A stretch of DNA of 64,000 nucleotides from Heliomicrobium modesticaldum Ice1 (GTDB lineage Bacteria; Bacillota; Desulfitobacteriia; Heliobacteriales; Heliobacteriaceae), in the NCBI RefSeq assembly GCF_000019165.1, contig NC_010337.2:1665001-1729000 (forward strand), in the 5' to 3' direction. Of the stretch, positions 24,146-33,046 are shown in pieces. Both the position numbers and the translations under genes were made by a program. The notes under the pieces are model-generated. The model did not search any database. It had not been told where the DNA came from and was given only the letters and a program-made list of their open reading frames with translations. Numbering within the stretch: position 1 is the first letter of the stretch; the number at the start of each line of letters is the position of its first letter.

Positions 24146-25945
24146 TTACGCAGGTTTCGTCGCTTCCTTCGCCTTCGCCGTTGCCTTCGGATGTTCTTTG
24201 ATGATGGAGTACCACTTGATCAAGGCGTCGCCCATGACGATGACGGAGAGGCCCATCATGATGGAAGAGAGGATCGTGTTCAGCATGTTGTTTGCCGGCA
24301 GGTACTGGTTGACAATGGTCCAGTAGCCGGCGGTCATGACGGAACTGAAGAGGTAGACCATGGGAATCGCTGTGACGAGGCCGTAGAGGACCTTTCCGGT
24401 CCGGCGGAGGATCAGGCTGGTGCCGATGGCCAAGGCCAGCGAGGCCAGGAGCTGGTTGGAAACGCCGAAGAGGGGCCAGACGGTGGCGATGTCGCCGCCG
24501 TAGAGGAGGTAACCCCAGAGGAAGCAGACCAGGATGGAGGAGCCGACGACGCCCGGTGTCCAGTCGTTGTCCCGCAGTTTCGGGATGACCTGGCCGAAGA
24601 AGTCCTGGACGATGTAGCGGGCGACGCGGGTGCCGGCGTCGATAGCCGTGAGGATAAAGACAGCTTCAAAGAGGATGGCGAAGTTGTACCAGTAAGCCAT
24701 GAGGCCTTTCATGCCTGGGAGGGCGGAGAAGATGTAAGCCATGCCGACAGCCAGGGAGACGGCGCCGCCGGTCCGGCCGGCCAGGTCCATGCCGACCATC
24801 TCGGACAGTTCAGGCAGGTGGACGACAGGCATGTTCAGTTTGGCAAAGACGGCCGGGGCGGCGTTGATGGCGAAGTAGTCGCCAGGCATGAGCACACAGG
24901 CGGCGATGAGGGCCATCATGGCGACAAAGGTCTCCATCAGCATGCCGCCGAAGCCGACCAGTTGGATATCCCGTTCATTGTCGATCATCTTGGGCGTCGT
25001 GCCGGAGCCGACCATGGCGTGGAAGCCGGAGATGGCGCCGCAGGCGATGGTGATCGAGACGAAGGGCCAGACGGGGCCTTTGATGATGGGACCGCCGCCG
25101 TTGACAAACTGGGTGATGGCTGGCATGTGCAGCTCGGGGTTGACGAAGATGATCCCCAAGGCGAGGGCGCCGATGGTGCCGATCTTCATGTAGGAGGAGA
25201 GGTAGTCCCGAGGGGCCAGGAGGAACCAGACAGGCAGGGCGGCGGCGAAGAAGGCGTAGATGGGCAGAGCCAGTTTGACGCCTGTTTCGGAAAGGGTGAA
25301 GAGGTCGCCGATCCAGGTGCCCTTGATGGAGGGACCGAAGGCGACGGCGGCGATGATCAGGGCCATGCCGAGGATGGTCGCTTCGCGGAGCTTGTCCGGG
25401 CGGGCCTTGATGATCAGGCCGACGATCATGGCGATGGGGATGGTCATGCCGACGGTGAAGGTGCCCCAGGGGTTACCCTTCAGGGCGTGGACGACGACGA
25501 GGGAGAGGCCGGCCATGGTGATGGTGATGGTGAAGAGGATGGCCAGGCCGACGGCGAAACCGGCGATGGGGCCGATCTCTTCTTTGGCGATCTCCGAGAG
25601 GGAGCGGCCCTTGTGACGGACGGAGGCGAAGAGGACAACCATGTCGTGGACGGCGCCGCCGAGGACACCGCCGATGAGCAGCCAGAGGACGCCAGGCAGG
25701 TAGCCGAACTGGGCCGCCAAGATGGGGCCGACGAGGGGGCCGGCGGCGGCGATGGCGGCGAAGTGGTGGCCGAAGGCGACCCACTTGTTCATGGGCACGA
25801 AGTCGGAACCGTTGTTCAGCTCGTGGGCCGGCGTCTGGCGGGCGGGATCGAGGGCCAGCACCTTGGCGGCCACGAAGCCGCCGTAGAAGCGGTAGCCGAT
25901 CACGAGGATACAGGCTGTGGCGATGATGAGGGTGAGCGCGTTCAT
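24146..25945 (-). CDS. cstA: CstA-family pyruvate/peptide transporter
   Basis: A 599-residue inner-membrane protein with some 16 helices and CstA landmarks: GYRFYGGFVAAKV at the N-terminus, HHFAAIAAAGPLVGPILAAQ, VHDMVVLFASVRHKGRSL, and GTTPKMIDNERDI. Relatives (CstA, BtsT) take up pyruvate or peptides. The Shine-Dalgarno is AAGGAGG before ATG 25945. Just upstream on the same strand lies a LytS/LytT pair, the arrangement known from BtsSR-btsT, which suggests pyruvate-responsive control. Confidence 0.93.
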   Translation of the reverse strand: MNALTLIIATACILVIGYRFYGGFVAAKVLALDPARQTPAHELNNGSDFVPMNKWVAFGHHFAAIAAAGPLVGPILAAQFGYLPGVLWLLIGGVLGGAVHDMVVLFASVRHKGRSLSEIAKEEIGPIAGFAVGLAILFTITITMAGLSLVVVHALKGNPWGTFTVGMTIPIAMIVGLIIKARPDKLREATILGMALIIAAVAFGPSIKGTWIGDLFTLSETGVKLALPIYAFFAAALPVWFLLAPRDYLSSYMKIGTIGALALGIIFVNPELHMPAITQFVNGGGPIIKGPVWPFVSITIACGAISGFHAMVGSGTTPKMIDNERDIQLVGFGGMLMETFVAMMALIAACVLMPGDYFAINAAPAVFAKLNMPVVHLPELSEMVGMDLAGRTGGAVSLAVGMAYIFSALPGMKGLMAYWYNFAILFEAVFILTAIDAGTRVARYIVQDFFGQVIPKLRDNDWTPGVVGSSILVCFLWGYLLYGGDIATVWPLFGVSNQLLASLALAIGTSLILRRTGKVLYGLVTAIPMVYLFSSVMTAGYWTIVNQYLPANNMLNTILSSIMMGLSVIVMGDALIKWYSIIKEHPKATAKAKEATKPA

Positions 25946-26053
25946 GAGACCTTCCTCCTTCTTGAATTGTAGTTGGAATGGGATAAAGTCCGGTTGTCTA
26001 TCAGTTTAGTGAACGAAATCACGAATGGCTAGAAAAGTTGCATGAAAGGAAAA

Positions 26054-26086
26054 AAAGCGCGCATCAGATGCACGCTTTTTTGCATG
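26054..26086 (-). terminator. Terminator between lytT-type and cstA genes
   Basis: AAAAAAGCGCGCAT/ATGCACGCTTTTTT is a near-palindrome with T-runs on both sides, so the cstA gene needs its own promoter downstream. Confidence 0.8.
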
Positions 26087-26096
26087 AATGACAGGA

Positions 26097-27047
26097 CTAG
26101 AGACCCAGCAGGTCTTTCAGTTGCCGCGCGTAATGTCGGCTGACAGGGACCTCACTCTTGTCGTGGAGGATCAGGTTATAGGCGCCGTTGAACCAGGGGA
26201 CGATCTCTCGGATCGCCGACAGGTTGACGAGAAAGGCCCGGTGGGTCCGGCAGAAACGGTCCGGGTCGAGGCGATCCTCCAATTCCTGCAAGGTCAGGTT
26301 CAATTCCAGCAGTTCGCCGTCGACCTTGATCAGCGCTTTGCGTCCTTCCACGGTGGCGTAGAGGATTTTGGACACATCGACGAGGAGCAGTTTGCCTTCT
26401 TTGTTGGCGGCCACGCGGTCAAAGGCGCGGTGACGCTCCTGGCCGTTGCTGCCGGATATGCCGCTGCCATTGCCGGCGCAACTGCTGCCTGCGCCGGGTT
26501 CTGTCGGAGGGGCAGCCGGTTCTTCCATCCATGCCGGCGGTTCAGCCAGCGCTTTTCCGCGCAATCCCCCCGGAGCCCCGCCTGTCCATTCGTCAGGCCC
26601 GGTCCGGACGGCGGACAGCGGTTCCCGGCTGAGCAGCAGGGCCTTTAACTCTGCCAGGTGCTCATCCAAACCTGTCTGCTGCGCCAGTCGTTCCCGAACG
26701 CGCCGCCATGTCGCCTCCAGGCGTTCCGGATCGAAGGGTTTGAGGATGTAATCGAGGGCATGGACATCGAAGGCGCTGAGGGCATAGGCGTCAAAGGCGG
26801 TGGCGAAGACGACAAGAGGCAGACGGTTCTGTTCCAGGAGTTGGCGGGCCACCGACAGGCCGTCGAGGTCATGCATCTGGATGTCGAGAAAGAGCACATC
26901 GACCGGGAGGTCTGCCAGGATGTCCAGGGCCTCCTCTCCGCCGCCGGCCTCGCCGACGATGCGGCAGTCGGGGTGTTTTTCCAATAAAAAGCGCAGTTCC
27001 CGCCGGGAAGGGGCTTCGTCATCGACGAGAAAAGTGCGAATGATCAT
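26097..27047 (-). CDS. LytTR response regulator (BtsR/LytT-like)
   Basis: A 316-residue regulator. The receiver (1-120) has DDE, the phospho-acceptor in VLFLDIQMHDLDG and K in YILKPFD. A long, Pro/Gly/Ala-rich linker (about 135-215) is unusual. The LytTR DNA-binding domain (220-316) contains FCRTHRAFLVNLSAI and VPVSRHYARQLKDLL. ATG 27047 follows GGAGGG at eight bases. It lies 21 bp after its kinase and is followed by a terminator and then the transporter. Confidence 0.92.
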   Translation of the reverse strand: MIIRTFLVDDEAPSRRELRFLLEKHPDCRIVGEAGGGEEALDILADLPVDVLFLDIQMHDLDGLSVARQLLEQNRLPLVVFATAFDAYALSAFDVHALDYILKPFDPERLEATWRRVRERLAQQTGLDEHLAELKALLLSREPLSAVRTGPDEWTGGAPGGLRGKALAEPPAWMEEPAAPPTEPGAGSSCAGNGSGISGSNGQERHRAFDRVAANKEGKLLLVDVSKILYATVEGRKALIKVDGELLELNLTLQELEDRLDPDRFCRTHRAFLVNLSAIREIVPWFNGAYNLILHDKSEVPVSRHYARQLKDLLGL

Positions 27048-27068
27048 CACCTATTCCCTCCTGAACGT

Positions 27069-28784
27069 CTAGCTGGCCATCAACAGGGAGATGTCTTTGT
27101 CGGGGATGCGCAAGGCGCAGATGGTGCCCAGGCCGGGCTTTGATTCGATGCGCAGGCCGTAATCGGGACCATAGATGCTGCGCAGGCGCTCATGGACGTT
27201 GCGCAGACCGATGCCGCCGGAAACGGCGCAGGGCGACCCGTTCCGTACCAGCAATTGGGCCACCTTTTCCGGCGTCATGCCCACGCCGTCATCCTCGACG
27301 GAGATGTCGACATGCCCCTCCGCGCAGCGGTGCGCCCGGATGGTGACGGAGCCGCCGTCGCGCAGCGGGAGCAGGCCATGGCGCAAGGCGTTTTCGACGA
27401 GCGGCTGCAGCAGCAGGGGGGGAATAGGGCAACCCAGGGCAGCCGGATCGATATCATGGATCACCTGCAACCGGTCTTCAAAGCGGGCTTTTTCCAGGGC
27501 CAGGTAAGACTCGATGTGAGCCAATTCTTCTCGCAGAGAGACAAACTGGGAGGGTTCGCGCAGGTTTTTGCGGAAAAAATCGCCCAGTTGGATCAGGAGG
27601 TTGCGCGCCGTCTCCGGGTGGGTGCGCACATAGGAAGCCACCGTGTTGAGGGCGTTGAAGAGAAAGTGCGGATTGATCTGGGCCTGGAGGGCGCGGATCT
27701 CCGCCGTCGCGGCCAGGCGGGCTTGGCGCTCCAGTTCAGCGATCTCGAGCTGGGTGGAGAAGAGGTGGGCAAGGCCTTTGGCCAGTTCTTCATCGACGAT
27801 GCCGACCTGCTTGGTCCGGTAGAGCTTGAGGGTACCTACCGGCTTGTCCTTGCTCAGCAGGGGGACGATGACGGCCGCATGGAGGATGCAGTCCGGATGG
27901 GCGCATTGGATTTCATCTTTCGATGAAGCGATGACCGGGCCGCCCGTCTGCAAGGCCTCTTCGGTGGCCCGGGTCAGGATCGGCTGACCGGCCAGGTGGT
28001 GGTCGGCGCCAAGGCCGACATGGGCCAGGATCTTCTCCCGGTCAGTCAGGGCGACGGCGTCCAGGTCGGTCATGTCTTTGACGACCTTGGCGACAGCCAG
28101 GGCCGACGCTTCGTTGAGGCCGCGACGGAGCAGGGGCAGGGTGATGTTGGCGATGCGCAGCGATTTTTGCGCCTCCAGCGCGCCGGCCTGCTCCTCTTGG
28201 GAGCGAATATCCTGGATCAGCATGACCGAGACGGCGATGCCGACGGCATTGACGGTGATCATGGGCAGGGCGATATGGCTCACCAGCAGGACGGCGTCTT
28301 CGAAGGGCCGTGCCACCGCCAGGATGATCAGCATCTGGAGCGTCTCCGCCATCAGACCGGTGATGAGAGCGCCGGTGCCGCTCAGGGCTTGCGGGTGATA
28401 GCGCCGAATCAAGCCGGCCAGAAGGCCTTCCGTGACTGTCGAGATGGCGCAGGCCAGGGCGGTGAAGCCGCCCATGGCGAAGCGGTGAACGCCGCCGATC
28501 AGACCGGCGCCAAAACCGGCCAGCGGTCCGCCCAGCAGACCGGCCAGCACGGGGCCGATGACCCGCGAGTTGGCCAAAGCGCCGTCGATGGGGATGGCGG
28601 CATAGGTGCCGATGATGGAGAGACCGCCAAAGATGACGATCAGGCGGTACACATCTTCGCGGCTCGTCGTCCGGTTGGCGAAAAAGCGGCGGATGGCCGG
28701 GTGACGGGAAAGCAAAAAGGAGATGGTGATGACGATCGTCATCCGCTGAGCCAGAAAGAGCAGGATGTCATGGTGGATCAACAA
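27069..28784 (-). CDS. LytS-type sensor kinase (5TMR-LYT, GAF, His_kinase)
   Basis: A 571-residue kinase. The N-terminal 5TM-5TMR_LYT membrane sensor (about 1-195) is followed by a GAF-like region with Cys residues (QCAHPDCILHAAVIVPL), then the His_kinase domain with the phospho-histidine in INPHFLFNALNT and an ATPase domain (PLVENALRHG, DDGVGM, GGIGLRNV). The best start is TTG 28784, with GGAGG seven bases upstream. Homologues BtsS/LytS respond to pyruvate. The Cys pair could make it redox- or metal-responsive, which is speculative. Confidence 0.92.
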   Translation of the reverse strand: MLIHHDILLFLAQRMTIVITISFLLSRHPAIRRFFANRTTSREDVYRLIVIFGGLSIIGTYAAIPIDGALANSRVIGPVLAGLLGGPLAGFGAGLIGGVHRFAMGGFTALACAISTVTEGLLAGLIRRYHPQALSGTGALITGLMAETLQMLIILAVARPFEDAVLLVSHIALPMITVNAVGIAVSVMLIQDIRSQEEQAGALEAQKSLRIANITLPLLRRGLNEASALAVAKVVKDMTDLDAVALTDREKILAHVGLGADHHLAGQPILTRATEEALQTGGPVIASSKDEIQCAHPDCILHAAVIVPLLSKDKPVGTLKLYRTKQVGIVDEELAKGLAHLFSTQLEIAELERQARLAATAEIRALQAQINPHFLFNALNTVASYVRTHPETARNLLIQLGDFFRKNLREPSQFVSLREELAHIESYLALEKARFEDRLQVIHDIDPAALGCPIPPLLLQPLVENALRHGLLPLRDGGSVTIRAHRCAEGHVDISVEDDGVGMTPEKVAQLLVRNGSPCAVSGGIGLRNVHERLRSIYGPDYGLRIESKPGLGTICALRIPDKDISLLMAS

Positions 28785-28942
28785 GGTGACGCCTCCTTTC
28801 TCGGAAGAAAGAAACAAGGAAACGATATTATAACGCGCAAGCAGTATCTAGATCAAGGGTAACAAGAAATGAAGCCTGACGCAAGAAGGGAAAGAGGCAG
28901 GAAGAACAAGAAAGGAATTCATTGGGGAGAGGCAGGAGTCTA

Positions 28943-28971
28943 TCGACAAGGAACCCGATGGGGCGTATAAT
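28943..28971 (+). promoter_or_regulatory. Promoter of bioB
   Basis: TCGACA (28943-28948) and TATAAT (28966-28971) with 17 bp between, immediately upstream of the BirA-like operator. Confidence 0.75.
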
Positions 28972-28976
28972 CATAT

Positions 28977-29009
28977 CGTCAACCGAGTTACATAGCATTA
29001 GTTTACAAT
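28977..29009 (+). promoter_or_regulatory. BirA-like biotin operator
   Basis: The half-sites CGTCAACC and GTTTACAAT are separated by 16 bp, resembling the Firmicute BirA site (TTGTNAACC-N14/16-GGTTNACAA). The position just after the -10 box would let biotin-bound BirA block initiation of bioB. Confidence 0.65.
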
Positions 29010-29132
29010 AATGCCTTCTCGACCTTTGCGAAGGGCCTCATTTGCGTCTTGCTCTAGAGAGGCGACGCGCAGCAGAGAAGGCTTAGCGAAACAGCGCTGC
29101 AAAACAGGGGAGACCGAAAGGACGATGACACC

Positions 29133-30113
29133 ATGCAGTCGATCATCAGACAAACAGAAGCCGCCCTTTTTGCCGGTGCGGTTCTCGATCGGGAGACAGC
29201 CGGCAAGCTTGCCCGGATCGAAGGAAGCGATATTTACACGCTCATGGACGTAGCCCGCCGTGTGCGCGATCATTTCGGCGCCGGAAAGGTCGATCTCTGT
29301 TCCATCGTGAACGCCAAATCAGGCGCTTGTTCCGAAGATTGCCGTTTTTGCGCCCAGTCGGCCCACCATCAGGCCTGCGTAAAAACCTACGACCTGCTGG
29401 ATCCTGATGCCATCGTCGGCCGGGCAAGGGTGATGGAGGCGGAAGGCGCCCACCGCTTTTCCCTGGTCACCAGCGGCAGGGGGATGAGCGATGCCGAATT
29501 GGAGCCGGTGCTCGCCATCTACGAGAGGCTCCGCCGGGAAACGAAGCTCAGCCTCTGCGCCTCGCTGGGAATTCTGAATGAGGCCCAACTGCGCCGGCTG
29601 GCTGAAGCGGGCGTCACCATGTACCACCACAACCTGGAGGCGTCGCGCCGCTTCTTCCCGCAGATCTGCACCACCCACAGCTATGACGAGCGGATCGCCA
29701 CGATCCGGGCTGCCCAAGCTGCCGGCATGGTCGTATGCTCCGGCGGGATCTTTTCCATGGGAGAGACGATCGATGATCGCATCGACATGGCCTTTGAACT
29801 GCGGGAGCTGGGCATCCGATCAGTGCCGATCAACATCCTCAATCCCATCGCCGGGACGCCCCTGGAAGGGCAGCCGCTCATCCCTCCGCTGGAGATCCTC
29901 AAATCGATCGCCCTCTACCGCCTGATCCTGCCTTCAGCCCGCATCCGCATGGCCGGCGGACGAGAAGGGGCGCTGCGCGACCTGCAATCGCTTCCTTTCA
30001 TAGCCGGCGCCGACGCCGCCCTCGTAGGCAGCTACCTGACAACGAGCGGTCGGACGGTGGCTGAGGATATCCAGATGCTTCGCGATTTAGGGTTGAATGT
30101 GAACAACCTGTGA
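29133..30113 (+). CDS. bioB: Biotin synthase
   Basis: A 326-residue radical-SAM enzyme converting dethiobiotin to biotin. The radical-SAM cysteines are in CSEDCRFCAQS; further conserved stretches are YHHNLEASRRFFP, TTHSYDER, CSGGIFSMGE and NPIAGTPLE. It stands alone, without the rest of the bio operon, behind a BirA-like operator. ATG 29133 follows AAAGGACGATGACACC. Confidence 0.96.
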   Translation: MQSIIRQTEAALFAGAVLDRETAGKLARIEGSDIYTLMDVARRVRDHFGAGKVDLCSIVNAKSGACSEDCRFCAQSAHHQACVKTYDLLDPDAIVGRARVMEAEGAHRFSLVTSGRGMSDAELEPVLAIYERLRRETKLSLCASLGILNEAQLRRLAEAGVTMYHHNLEASRRFFPQICTTHSYDERIATIRAAQAAGMVVCSGGIFSMGETIDDRIDMAFELRELGIRSVPINILNPIAGTPLEGQPLIPPLEILKSIALYRLILPSARIRMAGGREGALRDLQSLPFIAGADAALVGSYLTTSGRTVAEDIQMLRDLGLNVNNL

Positions 30114-30270
30114 AGAAGAAAAGGAATTCTTGCCTTTGTCTTCCTAGCTGTCGAAAGCCCCCGGTTAGCTTCCCTTGTCAGCTACCCTTGTAAGTGAGTC
30201 GTTCCCGATAGTGATAGGAAGCTCGCGGAAGGTGATACTAACCTCTGAAGACAAAGGAGGTTGGAGAGCC

Positions 30271-30453
30271 ATGCCGCTTCGTCCCAAGTCACCAGCCGGG
30301 GATACCGGGCAAACTGCTGCAAAGGGTGATGAAAAAAGAGGGTTGCAGAATGCTCAGGGTGACCCGGAGGCTGTCGAAGAGATTCAAGAGATTGACGGCA
30401 TCAGCGGACTCCAGGAGATCGACACGATACCGGAGATTTCAAAGGATGAATAG
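30271..30453 (+). CDS. Small acidic protein of unknown function
   Basis: A 60-residue frame with a perfect AAAGGAGG ten bases before ATG 30271. The sequence is polar, with a basic-proline start (MPLRPKSPAGDTGQ) and an acidic tail made of repeated EI.EID units (EEIQEIDGISGLQEIDTIPEI). No family recognised and no membrane segment. A terminator follows. Confidence 0.6.
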   Translation: MPLRPKSPAGDTGQTAAKGDEKRGLQNAQGDPEAVEEIQEIDGISGLQEIDTIPEISKDE

Positions 30454-30463
30454 CAAAAGGGCA

Positions 30464-30513
30464 ATAAAAAAGGGCTGGTCGCTGGGGCAGCGGCCACGCC
30501 CTTTTTCCGCCCT
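30464..30513. terminator. Bidirectional terminator between small gene and uppP
   Basis: AAAAAAGGGCTGGTCGCTG pairs with CAGCGGCCACGCCCTTTTT, with A- and T-runs on both sides. Confidence 0.85.
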
Positions 30514-30535
30514 ATGTAGCGGTGAAGCAGGTGTT

Positions 30536-31348
30536 TTACAGGATCACCAAGACGCCGTAGAGCAACGCCACGAGGAAGCGGTAGTAGGCGAAGGGCGCCA
30601 AACCGATCTGCTGCAGCAGCTTCAAGAACCAGACGATGGCCGCCCAGGCGACGACAAAGGAAACCACAAAGCCGAGGGCAAAAAAGGGCAGGTCGGACGC
30701 ATCGAGGAGCGGGTAAGACTTCAACATGTCGTAGCCCGTGGCGACGGCCATCATCGGCACGGCGACGATGAAGGAGAACTCGGCGGCCACCGCCGGGGTC
30801 ATGCCGGCCAGCATCCCGCCGGCGATGGTGGCGCCGGAGCGAGAAAAACCGGGCCAGAGAGAGAGGCACTGGATGAGGCCGACAAAGAGCGCCTGGCGGT
30901 AGTTGATCCGTTCGAGAACGTCAATGGGGCGAAGGGGACCGCGCCACCAGGCGGCAGCCAGCATGAGAAGGCCGCCTAAAACGAGGCCGATGAGGACCGT
31001 CTTATCGGAAAAGAGATAGGCCTTGATCGGCTTGTGAAAGAGGTAACCGAAGAGGCAGGCTGGCGCCATGGCGATGGCCACATGCCAGACAGTAAAGCCA
31101 CGGTCATCGAAACGGATGCCGTCAGCGAAGAGGTTCAAGATCAGGTTCAAGAAACGGTCCCGGTAGAGGACGAGGACAGCCAGGATGGCGCCCAACTGGA
31201 TGAAGACCTCGAAGGTGGCCGCTTTATCCCCCTCGAAGCCAAGGAGGCTGCCGACGAGGATCATGTGTCCTGTTGAGGACACGGGAATGAACTCTGTGAG
31301 GCCTTCCACGATACCGAGAATGATGGCGACAATATACAGGTTTTCCAC
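30536..31348 (-). CDS. uppP: Undecaprenyl-diphosphatase
   Basis: A 270-residue integral membrane enzyme that dephosphorylates undecaprenyl pyrophosphate for wall synthesis and confers bacitracin tolerance. Hallmarks: GIVEGLTEFIPVSSTGHMIL at the N-terminus and LIQCLSLWPGFSRSGATI in the middle. The GTG start is preceded by GGGGGAGTTGCC. Monocistronic, ending at a bidirectional terminator. Confidence 0.96.
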   Translation of the reverse strand: MENLYIVAIILGIVEGLTEFIPVSSTGHMILVGSLLGFEGDKAATFEVFIQLGAILAVLVLYRDRFLNLILNLFADGIRFDDRGFTVWHVAIAMAPACLFGYLFHKPIKAYLFSDKTVLIGLVLGGLLMLAAAWWRGPLRPIDVLERINYRQALFVGLIQCLSLWPGFSRSGATIAGGMLAGMTPAVAAEFSFIVAVPMMAVATGYDMLKSYPLLDASDLPFFALGFVVSFVVAWAAIVWFLKLLQQIGLAPFAYYRFLVALLYGVLVIL

Positions 31349-31424
31349 GGCAACTCCCCCAACCTTAACATTCCTCTCCTACAATAGGGGAGCTATGGCC
31401 TAAAGTCAACGGAAAAAGGCGATT

Positions 31425-32417
31425 TTATCCTTCAGAAAATAGGCTCGTGCTCAAATAGCGTTCTCCCGTGTCGGGCAGGAGGACGACGATGCGCTTGCCC
31501 CGGTTTTCCGGTCGCTTGGCCGCCACGATGGCGGCGAAGGCGGCGGCGCCGGCGGAGATGCCTACGAGCAGCCCCTCTTCCCGGGCCAGGCGACGGCTGG
31601 TGGCGAGGGCGTCGGCGTCAGCGACAGGGAGGATCTCGTCAATGAGGCTGCTGTCATACACATCCGGGATGAAGCCAGCGCCGATGCCCTGGATCCCGTG
31701 GGGGCCCGGCTTGCCGCCGGAAAGGACGGGCGATCCAGCCGGCTCGACAGCGATGACCTGGAGGTTGGGATTTCGTTGTTTCAGCGTTTTGGCCGTTCCT
31801 GTGATGGTGCCGCCGGTGCCGACGCCGGCGACGAAGATGTCCACCCTGCCGTCTGTGTCCCGCCAGATCTCTTCACCGGTGGTCACCTCGTGAATGGCCG
31901 GATTGGCCGGGTTGGCAAACTGTTGGGGCATGATCGCACCGGGCGTTTCCTTTACGATCTGCTCCGCCTTTTGGACCGCGCCGCGCATCCCCTCGGCGCC
32001 GGGGGTGAGCACCAATTCGGCGCCAAAGGCCTTGAGAAGATTGCGTCGCTCGACGCTCATCGTCTCCGGCATAGTCAGAATCAGCCGGTAGCCGCGGACA
32101 GCGGCCACCATGGCCAAGGCGACGCCGGTGTTGCCGCTCGTCGGTTCGACGATGACGGCGCCAGGTCGCAGCAAGCCCCGTTCTTCGGCATCCTTGATCA
32201 TGTTGAGGCCGATGCGATCCTTCACACTGCCGCCGGGGTTGAAGTACTCCAGCTTGGCGACGATCTCCGTCACAGCGCCGCCGGCAGCGACCGGTTCTTC
32301 GTCGCTGCCGACAGCCGCAGCGGCACCGCCGGCAACTGCCGAGCCGAGAATCCGGCGCAGTCGGACCATCGGCGTATTTCCAATCAAGGCGGTCACATCT
32401 TGGGCGATCCGTTCCAT
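31425..32417 (-). CDS. cysK: Cysteine synthase A with an Ala/Gly-rich insertion
   Basis: A 330-residue PLP enzyme making cysteine from O-acetylserine and sulfide. PLP lysine in GGSVKDRIG, substrate loop [11 protein letters not shown], and [13 protein letters not shown] are present. Between VRLRRILGS and [11 protein letters not shown] there is an insertion of about 25 Ala/Gly-rich residues not found in typical CysK, at a position that should be a surface loop near the N-terminus. ATG 32417 with AAGGAG ten bases upstream is preferred over GTG 32426. Confidence 0.93.
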   Translation of the reverse strand: MERIAQDVTALIGNTPMVRLRRILGSAVAGGAAAAVGSDEEPVAAGGAVTEIVAKLEYFNPGGSVKDRIGLNMIKDAEERGLLRPGAVIVEPTSGNTGVALAMVAAVRGYRLILTMPETMSVERRNLLKAFGAELVLTPGAEGMRGAVQKAEQIVKETPGAIMPQQFANPANPAIHEVTTGEEIWRDTDGRVDIFVAGVGTGGTITGTAKTLKQRNPNLQVIAVEPAGSPVLSGGKPGPHGIQGIGAGFIPDVYDSSLIDEILPVADADALATSRRLAREEGLLVGISAGAAAFAAIVAAKRPENRGKRIVVLLPDTGERYLSTSLFSEG

Positions 32418-32583
32418 CGATACCACACTCCTTGCTGCAAAACCAACTATCTAAGTCGGAATATCTTATATTTACTAGACTCCATGATAGAAGCGGCGGG
32501 GAATCCTGTCAAGGAATGAGAGGATTTTCGCAAAGAAAAAATATTTGTTCAACCGGGAAAAGCCCTTGACGCTTGCCTGATAA

Positions 32584-32625
32584 ACAGGGGAGCGCCGGAC
32601 CTGTCTGGCCGGCGCTCCCCTGTAT
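32584..32625 (-). terminator. Terminator after the first YjcZ-like gene
   Basis: A 15-bp stem ACAGGGGAGCGCCGG/CCGGCGCTCCCCTGT; on the minus strand it is followed by TTTATC. Confidence 0.7.
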
Positions 32626-32644
32626 CGTTCCCTTTTACGCTTCC

Positions 32645-32767
32645 TTATACGTTCCCGTAACCATATCCGAAGCCGGTTCCTAGAATGGCAATGATGATGA
32701 TCAGGATGGCCAGGGCAACAATGTAGTTGCCGATATGGCCATATCCGCTGCCGCATCTGGCGCCCAT
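32645..32767 (-). CDS. YjcZ-like micro-protein, Gly/Tyr ends
   Basis: Forty residues: a short Gly-rich start (MGARCGSGYGHIGN), one hydrophobic helix (YIVALAILIIIIAIL) and a C-terminal FGYGYGNV. This layout resembles the YjcZ family of sporulation-associated micro-proteins. GGAGGGACCTCT precedes ATG 32767. It lies downstream of a second, similar gene. Confidence 0.7.
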   Translation of the reverse strand: MGARCGSGYGHIGNYIVALAILIIIIAILGTGFGYGYGNV

Positions 32768-32807
32768 AGAGGTCCCTCCTCTTCTCCGTTATCAAAAGCT
32801 GATTTCC

Positions 32808-32930
32808 TCAGGATTCAACATAACCGTAGCCGATAATGGTCGGATAGAAAGCGCCAATCACGATCAAGGCAATGACCAGACCGGCGACGACACCGAAGCT
32901 TCCCCAGAAGCCTCTGTACCCATGAGCCAT
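32808..32930 (-). CDS. YjcZ-like micro-protein
   Basis: Forty residues: MAHGYRGFWGSFG, then one membrane helix (VVAGLVIALIVIGAFY) and GYGYVES at the end. GGGAAAAGGG is the likely ribosome site. Forms a pair with 32645-32767, suggesting tandem duplication with divergence. A role in the spore coat or membrane is inferred from the family. Confidence 0.65.
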   Translation of the reverse strand: MAHGYRGFWGSFGVVAGLVIALIVIGAFYPTIIGYGYVES

Positions 32931-33046
32931 CCCTTTTCCCCCCTCATCCCATCGATGCAAGCTGCGTTCACTACACAGTATGGAATTTTTTTCTATAGGT
33001 TCCTGTTTTTCCTCCGAATCATCTGATTTACCGCTTATAGGCCCTG

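Larger units (their letters stand above)
28785..29132. other. Divergent region between lytS-type gene and bioB
   Basis: Holds the bioB promoter and operator and a leader of about 120 nt before the bioB start. The leader contains a GC-rich segment with CAGCAGAGAAGGC...ACAGCGCTGC. No riboswitch was recognised. Confidence 0.5.

Noticed and set aside
24191-25972. A 593-codon open frame opposite cstA
   Set aside because: Extreme Asp/Gly/His/Glu composition and full overlap with a conserved transporter gene mark it as a shadow.
32427-32640. T-box or other leader upstream of cysK
   Set aside because: The cysK leader is short and has no specifier-like stem or antiterminator; the strong hairpin there belongs to the YjcZ-like gene.
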